A stretch of DNA of 64,000 nt from Actinomadura sp. J1-007 (lineage in GTDB: Bacteria; Actinomycetota; Actinomycetes; Streptosporangiales; Streptosporangiaceae). The stretch is taken from the NCBI RefSeq assembly GCF_009793335.1, contig NZ_WING01000001.1, positions 4,836,001-4,900,000 on the forward strand, read 5' to 3'. This document shows, one piece after another, positions 35,911 through 45,388 of this stretch (within the stretch, counting starts at the first letter, position 1; each line of letters begins with the position of its first letter). Under the pieces are notes generated by a model. The model was not told where the DNA came from, did not search any database, and saw only the letters and a program-made list of their open reading frames with translations. The position numbers and the translations under genes are program-made.

Positions 35911-37145
35911 TGCGCGCGTTCAGGACGCCGGGACTCATCGCCGCGTGCTCGGCGGCGGCGGTCCTCGCCGCGGGCTGCTCGGTGTCGGTCGAGGAGATCC
36001 CGCTGCCGGGCGGCGCGAACCTCGGCTCGCACCCGTACACCGTCAAAGCGCAGTTCGAGGACGCGCTGAACCTCGTCCCGCAGGCCGCCGTCCGCGTCAA
36101 CGACGTGCCGGTCGGCCGCGTGAAGAAGGTGTCGCTGCCGAAGGGCTCGTGGAACGCCGAGGTCACCCTGATCGTGAACGGCGACGTGCGGCTCCCGGCG
36201 AACGCGACCGCCAACCTGGAGCAGTCGAGCCTGCTGGGGGAGAAGTACATCAAGCTCGCCGCCCCCACCGCCGCCCCGTCCCCGCAGCCGCTCACCGACG
36301 GCGCGACGATCCCGCTGTCGCGCACGACGCGCAACGCCGACACCGAGGAGGTCTTCGGCGCCCTGTCGATGCTGCTGTCGGGCGGCGGGCTCCCGCAGAT
36401 CCGCACGATCAACCGGGAGCTCAACAAGGCGCTGGGCGGACGAGAGGACAAGATCCGCTCGTCGCTGGAGAACCTCAACCGGCTGACCAGCACCCTCAAC
36501 CGCAACCGGCAGTCGATCCTGGACGCGCTCGACGGGCTGAACCGGCTCTCGTCCACCGTCGCGACCCGCAAGGGCCAGGTCGCGACCGTCCTGGACGACC
36601 TGTCGCCCGGCCTGAAGGTGCTGGAGGACCAGCGCGGCGCGCTCGTCCGGATGCTGCGCAAGCTGGAGGAGCTGTCCGGCGTCGCCGTCAGGACGATCAA
36701 CGCGAGCCGGGACGACACGGTCGCCAACCTCCGCGCCCTGTCGGTGATCCTCCGCAAGCTCGCCGACTCCGGCCGCGACCTGCCGAAGTCGCTGGAGGTG
36801 CTGCTCACCTACCCGTTCACCGACGAGGCGATGAAGGCCGTGAAGGGCGACTACCTGAACGGCTACCTCAGCGTCGTCGCCGCGTCCGGCAACGACTGCG
36901 TCATCCCGCCGGTGAAGGAGGAGGACCCGAAGAAGAACCTCGCGAAGGCGCGCGCGCTCGCCGCCGCCCCGCCCGCGGGCCCGCTCCCGACGCCCTGCCC
37001 GAACGTCCAGGGCGGCAAGGGGACGCCCACGCCCACCCCGCCCGCCACCCCGACGGCGCCGCAGCAACCGGTCGCGCCGCAGGGCCCGCCCGGCGGCGGC
37101 TCCACCGGAGGGCCCGCCCTTCCCCTGCCGACCCTCGGGGGCTGA
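35910..37145 (+). CDS. mceE: MCE-family lipoprotein E (LprN type)
   Basis: 411 residues. It has a lipoprotein signal with lipobox LAAGC (Cys23), as the fifth MCE protein in actinobacterial operons always does. The MCE domain (LVPQAAVRVNDVPVGRVKKV) follows, then the helical region and a Pro/Thr-rich end (GTPTPTPPATP). ATG at 35910 overlaps the previous stop (TGATG), which indicates translational coupling. Confidence 0.93.
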   Translation: MRAFRTPGLIAACSAAAVLAAGCSVSVEEIPLPGGANLGSHPYTVKAQFEDALNLVPQAAVRVNDVPVGRVKKVSLPKGSWNAEVTLIVNGDVRLPANATANLEQSSLLGEKYIKLAAPTAAPSPQPLTDGATIPLSRTTRNADTEEVFGALSMLLSGGGLPQIRTINRELNKALGGREDKIRSSLENLNRLTSTLNRNRQSILDALDGLNRLSSTVATRKGQVATVLDDLSPGLKVLEDQRGALVRMLRKLEELSGVAVRTINASRDDTVANLRALSVILRKLADSGRDLPKSLEVLLTYPFTDEAMKAVKGDYLNGYLSVVAASGNDCVIPPVKEEDPKKNLAKARALAAAPPAGPLPTPCPNVQGGKGTPTPTPPATPTAPQQPVAPQGPPGGGSTGGPALPLPTLGG

Positions 37146-37146
37146 C

Positions 37147-38397
37147 ATGCTGACCGTCGCAACCCGCCTCAGGATCGTCGCGTTCGTCGCGATCGCGGTC
37201 ACGGTGATCGCCTACATCGGGATCAACTACGCCGACCTCGGCCGCTACATCGGGATGCGGGGCTACTACACCGTCCGGCTCGACCTCCCGACGACCGGCG
37301 GCCTGTTCGAGGGCTCCGCCGTCTCGTACCGGGGCATCACGGTCGGCAAGGTCGGCAAGCTGCACCTGACCAGGGACGGCGTGATCGCCGATCTCCAGAT
37401 CAAGGACTCCGCGCCGAAGATCCCGCAGGACCTCCAGGCGGTCGTCGCGAACCGTTCCGCCGTGGGCGAGCAGTACGTGGACCTGCGGCCCCGCGCCGCG
37501 CTCGCCCCGTACCTCGCGCAGGGCAGCACCATCCCGCGCAGCGTGACCACCACGCCCGCTCCCGTGCACGAGACGCTGAAGAGCGTCAACGACCTCGCCG
37601 CGTCCCTCCCGCTGAACGACCTCAAGACGGTGATCGACGAGCTCGGCCTCGCGTTCGCCGGGCAGGGCCCGCACCTCCAGCAGCTCCTGGACACCAGCAG
37701 CAGGTTCATCGAGGCGTCCGACGCCGCGTTCCCCGACACCCGCGCGCTGATCCACAACGGCCAGGCGGTGCTGCGCACGCAGAACGAGGAGGCGGCGGCG
37801 TTCCGTTCGTTCGCGTCCAACTCAAGCCTGCTCGCCCGGCAGCTCCGCGACTCCGACACCGACCTCCGCAAGGTCATCGCGTCCGGCCCCGGCGCGGCGG
37901 CCGAGCTGTCCGGCCTCCTGAACGACCTCGACCCGAGCCTCAGCGTCCTGCTCGCCAACCTCCTCACGACGGCCCGCGTCGCCCAGCCCCGCCAGAGCGC
38001 GATCGAGGAACTGCTCGTCCGCCTGCCGCAGGTCGCGGGCGTCGGCTCCTCGATCGTGTCCAGCGGCAAGCTCCGGCTCGGGCTGGTCAACACGTTCTTC
38101 AACCCGCAGCCCTGCACCCGCGGGTACGGCGGGACGGAGTACCGCAACGGCAAGACCGACCTCGGGCCCGCGCCGTTCAACTCCAGCGCGCACTGCGCGG
38201 AGTCGCCGGCCAGCGGCATCAACGTCCGCGGCTCCGCCAACGCCCCGCGCAAGGGCGTCCCGCCCGCCGCGAGGCCCGGCTCGCTGAGCGGCGCGCAGGC
38301 CCGCAGCGTCTTCACCGCGTTCGGCCTGCCCGACCTGGTGACCCCGTCCGCGTCCACCGACCTGCGGACGCTCCTCGGCATCGGAGGCGGGCGATGA
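37147..38397 (+). CDS. mceF: MCE-family protein F
   Basis: 416 residues. N-terminal membrane helix (IVAFVAIAVTVIAYIGINYA), MCE domain with LPTTGGLFEGSAVSYRGITVGKV, then needle helices. The C-terminal globular part has two cysteines (NPQPCTRGY, SAHCAESP). It is the sixth and last MCE subunit, completing a hetero-hexameric set. The next gene starts inside its stop codon. Confidence 0.93.
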   Translation: MLTVATRLRIVAFVAIAVTVIAYIGINYADLGRYIGMRGYYTVRLDLPTTGGLFEGSAVSYRGITVGKVGKLHLTRDGVIADLQIKDSAPKIPQDLQAVVANRSAVGEQYVDLRPRAALAPYLAQGSTIPRSVTTTPAPVHETLKSVNDLAASLPLNDLKTVIDELGLAFAGQGPHLQQLLDTSSRFIEASDAAFPDTRALIHNGQAVLRTQNEEAAAFRSFASNSSLLARQLRDSDTDLRKVIASGPGAAAELSGLLNDLDPSLSVLLANLLTTARVAQPRQSAIEELLVRLPQVAGVGSSIVSSGKLRLGLVNTFFNPQPCTRGYGGTEYRNGKTDLGPAPFNSSAHCAESPASGINVRGSANAPRKGVPPAARPGSLSGAQARSVFTAFGLPDLVTPSASTDLRTLLGIGGGR

Positions 38398-38954
38398 CGA
38401 ACGCCGCGGCGCTGCGCAAGGCCGTGTGGACGCCCAAGTGGGTCCGTCCCGCGGGCTACGTCGTCCTCGCCGCCGCGACCGTCTTCCTCTGCACGTCCCT
38501 CTGGTCGCTGATCCAGTCCGGACGGGGCGCGGACAACGACCTGGCCTCGGCCCGCGACGACCTGAGCCGTACGGCCGTCCGCCAGGTCACGATGCTCAAC
38601 ACCATCGACCCGAAACGCGCCGACCTGGACCTGGCGCACTGGCTGGAGGTCGCGACGGGCCCGTTCCACGACGCCCTCAAACGCGACATGCCGACGGCGC
38701 AGGCGAAGTTCGCGAAGCAGACGGCCCCGTCCCGGGGCCAGGTGACCGCCCTCGCGATCACGGAGTTCGACCGCGCCGGCGGCAACGCGACCGTCATCAC
38801 CTCCGTCCGCGTCTTCACCGGCACGGGCGACCAGGCGTCCGAGCAGCGCAAGCGCTACCAGGTCGGGATGCAGCGGGTGAACGGCGCGTGGAAGGTCGCG
38901 ACCCTCAACTCGCTGTCGCCCGCGGGCCCGCCCGCCGGAGGGAGCCGGCCGTGA
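38394..38954 (+). CDS. Mce-associated membrane protein 1
   Basis: 186 residues. One membrane helix (GYVVLAAATVFLCTSLWSL) and an outer domain of the NTF2-like fold common to Mce-associated (Mam/OmamA-type) proteins: a helical DDLSRTAVRQVTMLNTID opening and a beta-rich end. In Mycobacterium such proteins stabilise MCE complexes. ATG overlaps the mceF stop by 4 bases, and its own stop overlaps the next start. Confidence 0.85.
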   Translation: MTNAAALRKAVWTPKWVRPAGYVVLAAATVFLCTSLWSLIQSGRGADNDLASARDDLSRTAVRQVTMLNTIDPKRADLDLAHWLEVATGPFHDALKRDMPTAQAKFAKQTAPSRGQVTALAITEFDRAGGNATVITSVRVFTGTGDQASEQRKRYQVGMQRVNGAWKVATLNSLSPAGPPAGGSRP

Positions 38955-39544
38955 GCGTCACCGAACAGGAACCCGACACGGCCAAGCGCCGCGTACCGCG
39001 CAAGAGGAAGCCCACCCAGCACCCGCTTGTACCGGCACTTAAGCGGGTCGCTGGGTCGGGGTGGCCGGTGGCCCTCGCCCTGGCGATCTGCCTGACCGGC
39101 CTGGCCGTGAGCGGCTGGGCCGACAGGCGGAGCGAGGGTTCACCGGCTGCCAACCGCGCCCTGGTGGACAAGGCGGCTACCGCCGAGGCCGTCACCGAGG
39201 TGTCCAACGGTGTCGCCCGCATCTTCACGTACGTCCACACCGACCCGGCCGCGACGGAACGGGCGGCCAAGGAGATCCTCACCGGCCGCGCCGCGAGCCA
39301 GTACCGGTCCCTGTTCGGCCAGGTGCGGCAGCAGGCGCCGGTCATGAAGCTCTCCCTCACCACGAAGGTCGCGAAGGCGGGCCTCATCAAGCTCAAGCGC
39401 GACGGAACGGCCGTCCTGCTGGTCTTCCTGGACCAGTCGGCGACGCGCGACGGCAAGCCCACAGGAGCGCCCGTCGCGGCGCAGCTCATCGTCACGGCCC
39501 GCGACGACCACGGCTGGCGCATCAGCGACCTCCGGGCCGCCTGA
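38951..39544 (+). CDS. Mce-associated membrane protein 2
   Basis: 197 residues. A basic cytoplasmic start (KRRVPRKRKPTQH), one membrane helix (VALALAICLTGLAVSGWA) and an NTF2-like outer domain (VSNGVARIFTYVHTD, then KEILTGRAASQYRSLFGQVR). GTG start at 38951 inside the previous stop. It is closely similar in its second half to the fourth Mce-associated protein, so these two are paralogues. Confidence 0.85.
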   Translation: MSVTEQEPDTAKRRVPRKRKPTQHPLVPALKRVAGSGWPVALALAICLTGLAVSGWADRRSEGSPAANRALVDKAATAEAVTEVSNGVARIFTYVHTDPAATERAAKEILTGRAASQYRSLFGQVRQQAPVMKLSLTTKVAKAGLIKLKRDGTAVLLVFLDQSATRDGKPTGAPVAAQLIVTARDDHGWRISDLRAA

Positions 39545-39565
39545 ACGACAAGGGGTGGAACTCAG

Positions 39566-40423
39566 GTGACCAGAACCAAGATCGACAAAGAGCCCGAGGC
39601 CGAGACCGTGGAGCCCGAGGCCCGGGACCCCGAGCCGGCCCCCGAGCCCGAGGCCCGGCCGCCCGAGCGGCCGGAAGCCGAGGCGCCCGCGCCCGCCGAA
39701 GCGAGCGAGGCCGCGGCACCGGAGCCCCCGGAGCATTCCGAGGCCCAGGAACCCGGGTCCGAGGTATCAGCACCGGAGTCCTCGAAGGAGCCGCGTCCCC
39801 AAGCATCGGAGTCCTCTGAGGCCGAGAGTTCGGAGGAACACGAAACCGGAGCAACGCCTGGAGCGGCCGAAGAGACGGCGTCCGACGCTCCGGACGAGCC
39901 CGCGTCGCGCCGCCTCCTCAAGGACCCCTTGGTCAGGGTCGCGCTGGCGATCACGCTGATCGCCGCGCTCGCCGCCGCGTGGTTCGGCTGGTCGTACAAC
40001 TCGGCCTCCGACGACGGCTCGCTCACGTACGCGGCCGAACGGGACAGGGCCCTGGCCGCCGCGGACCAGGCGATCGTCAACCTCAACACCCTCGACTACC
40101 GCAACCTCGACGCGGGCCTGAAGGTGTGGCAGGACTCGGCGACGGCCCAGCTCTACGACGAGATCGTCAAGGGCCGCGACCGCCTCCGCCAGGACGTGGA
40201 GAAGGGCAAGACGACGAGCACCGCCAAGGTTCTCGAATCCGGTCTCACCGAACTCGACGTCCACGCGGGAAAGGCGGCCGTCGTGGCAGCCGTCCGCATC
40301 ACCATCACGGGCGCCGACGGAAAGCCCGCCAACAACACCCGCCGCTTCGCCGGCCAGCTCACCAAGACGTCGTCGGGCTGGAAGCTGTCGGCCCTCGGCC
40401 AGGCCCCCACCGGAACGTCCTGA
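39566..40423 (+). CDS. Mce-associated membrane protein 3 with acidic Pro/Glu/Ala tail
   Basis: 285 residues. The first ~115 residues are an acidic, disordered cytoplasmic tail (many PE, EA and ES pairs). The membrane helix (VALAITLIAALAAAWFGWSY) and an NTF2-like outer domain (AADQAIVNLNTLDYRNLDAG, EIVKGRDRLRQDVEKGK) follow. GTG start at 39566. The tail is far longer than in the sister proteins and mirrors the long cytoplasmic tail on MceC. Confidence 0.83.
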   Translation: MTRTKIDKEPEAETVEPEARDPEPAPEPEARPPERPEAEAPAPAEASEAAAPEPPEHSEAQEPGSEVSAPESSKEPRPQASESSEAESSEEHETGATPGAAEETASDAPDEPASRRLLKDPLVRVALAITLIAALAAAWFGWSYNSASDDGSLTYAAERDRALAAADQAIVNLNTLDYRNLDAGLKVWQDSATAQLYDEIVKGRDRLRQDVEKGKTTSTAKVLESGLTELDVHAGKAAVVAAVRITITGADGKPANNTRRFAGQLTKTSSGWKLSALGQAPTGTS

Positions 40424-40439
40424 CCGGAAGGAGCAGCGC

Positions 40440-40991
40440 ATGGCAGCGATCAGCACCATCAAACGCGGAGTCCCGGGCACCGGCCGCAGCCGCCTCGTCG
40501 CCCTCCTCGGCGCGGCGACGATAGCCCTCGGCGGATTCGCAGCCTGGTCGGCGGACCGCGCGAGCACGTTGACCGGCGCGCCCTCCGCCGAGAACGACGC
40601 GCTCAGCGACAACGGCCGCACCAGCGAGGTCAAAGGGCAGATCACCACGGCCGTGAACACGGCGTTCTCGTACAACTACGCCGACGTGGCGAAAACCGAG
40701 AAGGCCGCGCAAGAGGTGCTCACCGGAAAGGCCGTCCAGCAGTACAACCAGCTTTTCTCCCTCGTCCGCCGGCAGGCCCCCCAGCAGAAGCAGGTCCTCA
40801 CCACCACGGTCACCGAGTCGGCGGTCAAGTCCCTGAAATCGGACCGCGCCCGCCTCCTGGTCTTCGCCGACCAGCGCAACACCCGCACCGACAAGAACCA
40901 GACGAGCTACTCCGCCGCCGTCTTCGCGGTGAACGCCGTGAGCGTCAACGGCAAATGGAAGATCGACAACATCGACACCCTCACCGGCTGA
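40440..40991 (+). CDS. Mce-associated membrane protein 4
   Basis: 183 residues. A signal-anchor helix (LVALLGAATIALGGFAAWSA) and an NTF2-like outer domain (ITTAVNTAFSYNYADV, KEVLTGKAVQQYNQLF-like). The second half matches Mce-associated protein 2. ATG at 40440 has AAGGAG upstream. It is the last intact gene of the MCE operon; the decayed secreted-protein gene starts 10 bases later. Confidence 0.84.
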   Translation: MAAISTIKRGVPGTGRSRLVALLGAATIALGGFAAWSADRASTLTGAPSAENDALSDNGRTSEVKGQITTAVNTAFSYNYADVAKTEKAAQEVLTGKAVQQYNQLFSLVRRQAPQQKQVLTTTVTESAVKSLKSDRARLLVFADQRNTRTDKNQTSYSAAVFAVNAVSVNGKWKIDNIDTLTG

Positions 40992-41001
40992 GGCAGATGA
41001 A

Positions 41002-41404
41002 ATGCGAAAGGCCGTCCGCGACGCCCTTACCGCCGCCTCCCCTGCCGGCGCGGTCGCCATGGCCACCGCCCCGGCACTCAACGTCACCTGGACTTTCCTC
41101 CCGGGGGTCGGATCAGTGCCAGGAACGTTGAATTCTCGTCTTCGCGGTCACGGTCAGCAGTGCCGCGGCCACGTGTACGAGGGCGTCCGCGAACTCCACC
41201 GCCAAGACGGGCTCAGGGGTGTCCGGCGACGGCCTTTCCAGTCGTTCGGCTCCCGCAAAGGCACTGGTGATTGCAATGGAGAACGCGCCGTGTTCGGCCG
41301 TGCTTTGCGCGGCCGGCGGCGGTGGCGCCGGGACGTCCTCCAATGCCGTCATACTGCTGGTCGCGGGCCGATCGGAGTCGGCGTCATTGTTCGCCGGATT
41401 GTAA
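41002..41404 (+). pseudogene. Decayed member of the four-Cys secreted family
   Basis: The opening MRKAVRDALTAASPAG and NVTWTF parallels the intact protein at 41700 (MRKLMRNTLTAGAAMA, DVTWSV). About 40 codons later the similarity continues in another frame: AAATCTRASANSTAKTG and GSGVSGDGL match AAVTCTQATATGTALNG and GTGLPGNGL. It then meets a stop at 41402-41404, before the DECDATI and DCDP motifs. The shift and the missing second half mark a true pseudogene rather than one lost base. It directly follows the MCE operon. Confidence 0.7.
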
Positions 41405-41424
41405 GGCGATGATAATACGGGCAT

Positions 41425-41452
41425 GATCGAAAACTAACTCGGTGACAATCCT
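41425..41452 (+). promoter_or_regulatory. 28-bp element shared with the MCE operon upstream region (copy 2)
   Basis: It matches 28209-28236 at 23 of 28 positions: GATCRAARACTAA, CGGTGACAAT, YCT. It stands at the left end of a lower-GC stretch of about 275 bases before the first intact secreted protein gene. TTGTTA near 41505 and TAGGCA about 18 bases later might be a promoter. Nothing coding is seen between 41405 and 41699. Confidence 0.65.
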
Positions 41453-41699
41453 CCGAAGTGCTTGCGCAGCAGTTTGAAAAAGTGTCGATTGGCCCTTGAG
41501 GAACTTGTTACCGACACGTATCTTCCTGGTAGGCAGCTAGGCGGGACAGGGTGGTCTTGTGGCTGGATCCGGCGGAACTCTCCGATTCCAGCGATGTCCT
41601 GCCGATCCTCTCAGTCGAAGCGGAGTCGCCCCTGTGTAAAACGCGGTCAGTGTCCCTACCAGTCGAGAACTCCACCCCATGAAGGGAAGAAAGACTGAC

Positions 41700-42347
41700 A
41701 TGCGCAAGCTCATGCGGAACACCCTCACCGCCGGCGCGGCCATGGCCGCCGTCGTCGGGATCACGGCCCTTCCCGCCCACGCCGACGTGACGTGGTCGGT
41801 GAGCGGCGGCACGAGCATCACCGGCACCAACGTCGGCACGCTGACCGCCAAGGACGTGACGACCGGCGCCGCCGTCACCTGCACCCAGGCGACCGCGACG
41901 GGGACCGCTCTCAACGGCACCGGGCTGCCCGGCAACGGCCTCGCCACGCTGACCGGCGCCACGTTCGCGACTCCGGGCAACCCGAACAACTGGTGCTCGG
42001 GCCCCGCGGGCATCGTCATCAGGATCACCGCGGACAACCTCCCCAACTGGAAGTTCAACGCGGTGACCCCGACGGCCACCGGTGCCACCGGCACGCTCAC
42101 CGGCGTCAAGGCGACGATCCACGGCAGCGACGAGTGCGACGCGACGATCACGGGCCCGGGCGGCGGCGCCGGCACGATCAACGGCAGCTACACCAACTCC
42201 AGCGGCGAGCTCGCGGTCAGCGGCGGCAACCTCGAGGTCGCGACCGCCGACGACGACTGCGACCCGACCCTCATCAACGCGACCGACAAGGTCACGCTGA
42301 ACGGCAAGTACAAGATCAACCCGATCCTCACCATCACCAGCCCCTGA
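41700..42347 (+). CDS. Secreted four-cysteine beta-rich protein S1
   Basis: 215 residues. A clear Sec signal ends in PAHA before Asp29. The mature domain (~187 residues) is rich in Thr, Gly and Ala with alternating beta-like stretches. Four cysteines sit in conserved places: VTCTQ, NWCSG, DECDATITGPGG and DDDCDP, and the end is LTITSP. The same four motifs occur in the proteins at 45923 and 46585, so they form one family, probably with two disulfides. I know no function. ATG at 41700 has AAGGGAAG upstream. Confidence 0.85.
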   Translation: MRKLMRNTLTAGAAMAAVVGITALPAHADVTWSVSGGTSITGTNVGTLTAKDVTTGAAVTCTQATATGTALNGTGLPGNGLATLTGATFATPGNPNNWCSGPAGIVIRITADNLPNWKFNAVTPTATGATGTLTGVKATIHGSDECDATITGPGGGAGTINGSYTNSSGELAVSGGNLEVATADDDCDPTLINATDKVTLNGKYKINPILTITSP

Positions 42348-42370
42348 CGAGGGGGCCTGGCCCCACTGAG

Positions 42371-42398
42371 TGCGCCCCCGCCGTCCGGTGGGGGCGCA
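42371..42398 (+). terminator. Hairpin between S1 and the DUF6801-like gene
   Basis: TGCGCCCCCGCC and GGTGGGGGCGCA pair around a four-base loop. It may end or weaken transcription after S1, letting S1 be made in excess of the following genes. Confidence 0.65.
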
Positions 42399-42423
42399 CC
42401 GCCGATCCGGAGAAGGACTCTGA

Positions 42424-44517
42424 ATGCGCTGGACGCCCCGAAGCGCGGCCTGCACCGCCGGGATCACCGCCGTACTCTGCGCGGCCGGGCTCGCCGCGGG
42501 AACGCGGCCGGCGATCGCGGACATCGGAGTCGGGCTGTCGTACCAGTGCGTCACCGAGTCGGGGACCTACGGGGTCAAGGCGCGGCTGAGCGGCCGGACA
42601 CCGGTCCGGGCCAAGGTCGGGGAACCGATCCGCCTCGGCAAGGTCGACATCAGCGTGACCGTTCCGGGCGCCTTGATGCGAGAGCTCAAGGGTGAGAAGC
42701 CGGGCGGGAACTCCACGACTCCAGCGGCTCCGGTCGCGGCAGGGGCCCCGGAGGGCATCACCGGCTCCGCGGCGCTCTCCGTGGACGTGGCCCAGAACGG
42801 CAGGAGGGCCGCCGCCGGATGGCCCGGCTTCTCGCTCAATGCGAGCGAGACGGATGGTGCCGACCGTGAAGTGGTCCTCACCGGTGGAGCCATCGCTTCA
42901 CCCTTGACGGTCTACTCGCCGGGGAAGGTCACGTGGAGGGCGGGTTCGCTGACGCTGCTGCTGGCTCCTGGAGCCGGGCCGGGTTCTCCCCAGCCGGTGA
43001 AGTGCGGTTCCAGCCGAAAGCAGGAGCTGGCCTCTGTCCCGGTGGTCTCGGCCGCGGCGGACCGTCCAGCGAGCCCGAACGGCGCCACCGTCGCTCCGCG
43101 CCAAGCGGCGCCCGGCGCCGCCGCGCCGGAGTGCCGGGAGATCCGGGAGCCGGGGGTCAACCCCGAGGAGGACTTCAACCAGCACCCGAGGCTCCAGGAG
43201 GTCTACAAGACCCCGCCGCTGCCCGCCGGGAACTTCGAGACGATCACGTCCGCCCGGAGCCTGGCCTACTGCATCAGGGCCTCCGGCTTCGCGAACGTCA
43301 AAAAGCTCGGCGGCGCGACCCCCATCGGCGCCGAAACACTGCTCAGGCGGGCGGTCAAGACGGTCCGCGCCGTGCCCGCCGGCTCCGTCAACTACAACCA
43401 GCAGCAGGGGTACTTCGACACGCAGGCGATGCCCGCGACGACGACGATGCTGGGCTTCGGCTTCATGCCCACGACCGCGACCGCGGAAGTGGCGCAGGTC
43501 CGGCCGCCCGGGACCGATCCGGCGGGCAAGCCGTACCTGACGACCGGGAACCTCCGCTCCGACCTCGCCGTGCAGAACAACCTGCCGAGCCCGCGGGACG
43601 ACGAGACCTGGGGGCGGTCGTACGTGGCGATGCGCGCGACCAAGGCACTGGTCAACGGGACCGCCCTTCCGCTCGGCGCCTCCTGTGGGACGGCGCCGAC
43701 GCCGCTTGAGATCAACTCTTTCACCGGGAACATCGAGACGGGCAGGCTCCGGCTCGAACAGGGGAGCACGTTCACCGGGAAGGTGACGATTCCCGACTTC
43801 ACCGGATGCGGTGTCGGGGAGGACCTGAGCCCTCTGCTCACCGCGACGATTTCGGGACCGGGAAACGCGCTCCAGCTGGAGACCGGGCAGTGGTGCAGGA
43901 AGACGGCGACGTCCAACTGCGACACCGAACGGGAACCGAAGACGATAACGGTGTCGCCGGGCGGAAAGGTCACGCTGGCCTCTAAGGATTTCATCGTGCC
44001 GGGCGGCACGGGGGACACCGCTCTCAAGTGTGACGACTGGCGGATGTCGTTCGAGTTGAAGTCGGGTAAGTGGAAGCCGCGCTTCCGGATGGCGAAGATC
44101 ACCAATATGAAGTTCAGCGGCTGTGCGCTCCGGAACGGATCCGACGAGATCCCGCTGACGGTCACGCAGGACACGCCGGTCTGGTTGATGCTCGTCATCA
44201 ATGATGACGGCACCTTCGCGATGCGTTTCGAGGGCGTCCTGCTCAATGCCACCGGCAGGATCGAGGGGCAGCCGTGCCGCCTCCGCTTCGGCGGTTTCGC
44301 CTCTGATGACACCGGGGAGCGGGTCGATATTCCCACCAATGCGTCCGGTGATTACGGCAAGGAAAATTCCGAGATCTCCAACCTGGTCACCACGTTCGGC
44401 CTGTCGCCGAAAACGCAGTGCTCCGCCCCGATCCCGGGTTTCGATCTTTTCAACATCTATCTCGGGACGAGCGGGAACCTCAAGTTCAATCCCCCGCAGA
44501 AGATTACTTCGCCGTGA
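42424..44517 (+). CDS. Large secreted protein with DUF6801-like N-terminal domain
   Basis: 697 residues. A signal peptide (cut near AIA-D33) precedes a ~150-residue domain (IGVGLSYQC, VGEPIRLGKVDISVTVPG) that I associate with DUF6801, then a Pro/Ala linker. The middle part starting ECREIREPGVNPEEDF has SLAYCIRASGF and FGFMPTTAT. The last ~270 residues (GNIETGRLRLEQGSTF onward) are beta-rich with several cysteines. ATG at 42424 has GGAGAAGG upstream. It is placed within the secreted set after the MCE operon and is probably surface-exposed. The function is unknown. Confidence 0.8.
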   Translation: MRWTPRSAACTAGITAVLCAAGLAAGTRPAIADIGVGLSYQCVTESGTYGVKARLSGRTPVRAKVGEPIRLGKVDISVTVPGALMRELKGEKPGGNSTTPAAPVAAGAPEGITGSAALSVDVAQNGRRAAAGWPGFSLNASETDGADREVVLTGGAIASPLTVYSPGKVTWRAGSLTLLLAPGAGPGSPQPVKCGSSRKQELASVPVVSAAADRPASPNGATVAPRQAAPGAAAPECREIREPGVNPEEDFNQHPRLQEVYKTPPLPAGNFETITSARSLAYCIRASGFANVKKLGGATPIGAETLLRRAVKTVRAVPAGSVNYNQQQGYFDTQAMPATTTMLGFGFMPTTATAEVAQVRPPGTDPAGKPYLTTGNLRSDLAVQNNLPSPRDDETWGRSYVAMRATKALVNGTALPLGASCGTAPTPLEINSFTGNIETGRLRLEQGSTFTGKVTIPDFTGCGVGEDLSPLLTATISGPGNALQLETGQWCRKTATSNCDTEREPKTITVSPGGKVTLASKDFIVPGGTGDTALKCDDWRMSFELKSGKWKPRFRMAKITNMKFSGCALRNGSDEIPLTVTQDTPVWLMLVINDDGTFAMRFEGVLLNATGRIEGQPCRLRFGGFASDDTGERVDIPTNASGDYGKENSEISNLVTTFGLSPKTQCSAPIPGFDLFNIYLGTSGNLKFNPPQKITSP

Positions 44518-44545
44518 CCTGGCCCCAAATGAAAGGATCGCGATC

Positions 44546-45376
44546 GTGAAGTCCTCCCCCTCCGCTCGACGCCTTACCCGTCTGGCCATCCCTCTCGCCG
44601 GAATCGCCGCGGCGACCGCGCTCACGGCGGGCACGGCGGCGCAGGCGTCCGCGCCCGCCGCGCCGGCGCGGGCGGCCGTGGCCGCCGATCCGATCCCGAC
44701 GTTCGACTTCGCCGACTGCCCGGTGCTGCCCGCGAAGTACGTCAAGCTCGGCTCGACCTGCTTCAACGCGGTCGTCACCAGCGGCAGGTTCGCCCTCGGG
44801 AAGTTCGACCAGAGCATCACGTCCCCGATCAGGATGACGTTCGCGACCGCTCTGGACCCGGAGACGCAGCTCTACACGCCGATCTTCGGCAAGATGCGCG
44901 CCGACAAGATGCTGGTACGGCCGGGCATCTTCGGCGACCCGATCCTGTCGGCGGTCTACGCCAAGCCCGAGTACGCGGGCGTCTTCGACCAGCCCGTGAG
45001 CCCCGACTACAAGCTCAAGCTCGGCCTGAAGATCCGGCTGACCAACCCGTTCCTCGGCGGCACCTGCCTGATCGGCGACGACAGCAACCCGATCACGCTG
45101 AACCTGACGACGGGCACCACCAGCCCGCCCGCGGGGACCGCGCCGATCACGGGCGTGCCGGCGAAGATCGTCGTCAAGGCCCCGCCCCTGATCGTCCGCT
45201 CGGCGACGCATGTCGACAACACGTTCTCGGTGCCCGGTGCGAAGGGCTGCGCCCTGAACATCGGCCTCGTCAACGCCATCGTCAACAACCAGGCCGGAGT
45301 CCCGTCGGCCGCGGGCAAGAGCTCGATGGTGTTCAACGAGTACATCGGAGCCAAGTCCTACACCGCGCTGCCGTAA
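44546..45376 (+). CDS. Secreted 276-residue protein, unknown function
   Basis: The signal peptide has an Ala-rich core (LAIPLAGIAAATALTAG) cut near AQAS or AVAA. The mature part starts IPTFDFADCPVLP and has four cysteines: DCPVLP, GSTCFNAV, GGTCLIGD and KGCALN. It is rich in beta-prone stretches and Pro/Gly and is not visibly related to the S1-S3 family. GTG at 44546 has AAAGGA eight bases upstream and is 28 bases after the previous stop, so the two are likely co-transcribed. A strong hairpin follows. Confidence 0.8.
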   Translation: MKSSPSARRLTRLAIPLAGIAAATALTAGTAAQASAPAAPARAAVAADPIPTFDFADCPVLPAKYVKLGSTCFNAVVTSGRFALGKFDQSITSPIRMTFATALDPETQLYTPIFGKMRADKMLVRPGIFGDPILSAVYAKPEYAGVFDQPVSPDYKLKLGLKIRLTNPFLGGTCLIGDDSNPITLNLTTGTTSPPAGTAPITGVPAKIVVKAPPLIVRSATHVDNTFSVPGAKGCALNIGLVNAIVNNQAGVPSAAGKSSMVFNEYIGAKSYTALP

Positions 45377-45388
45377 GGCCGACCAGAC

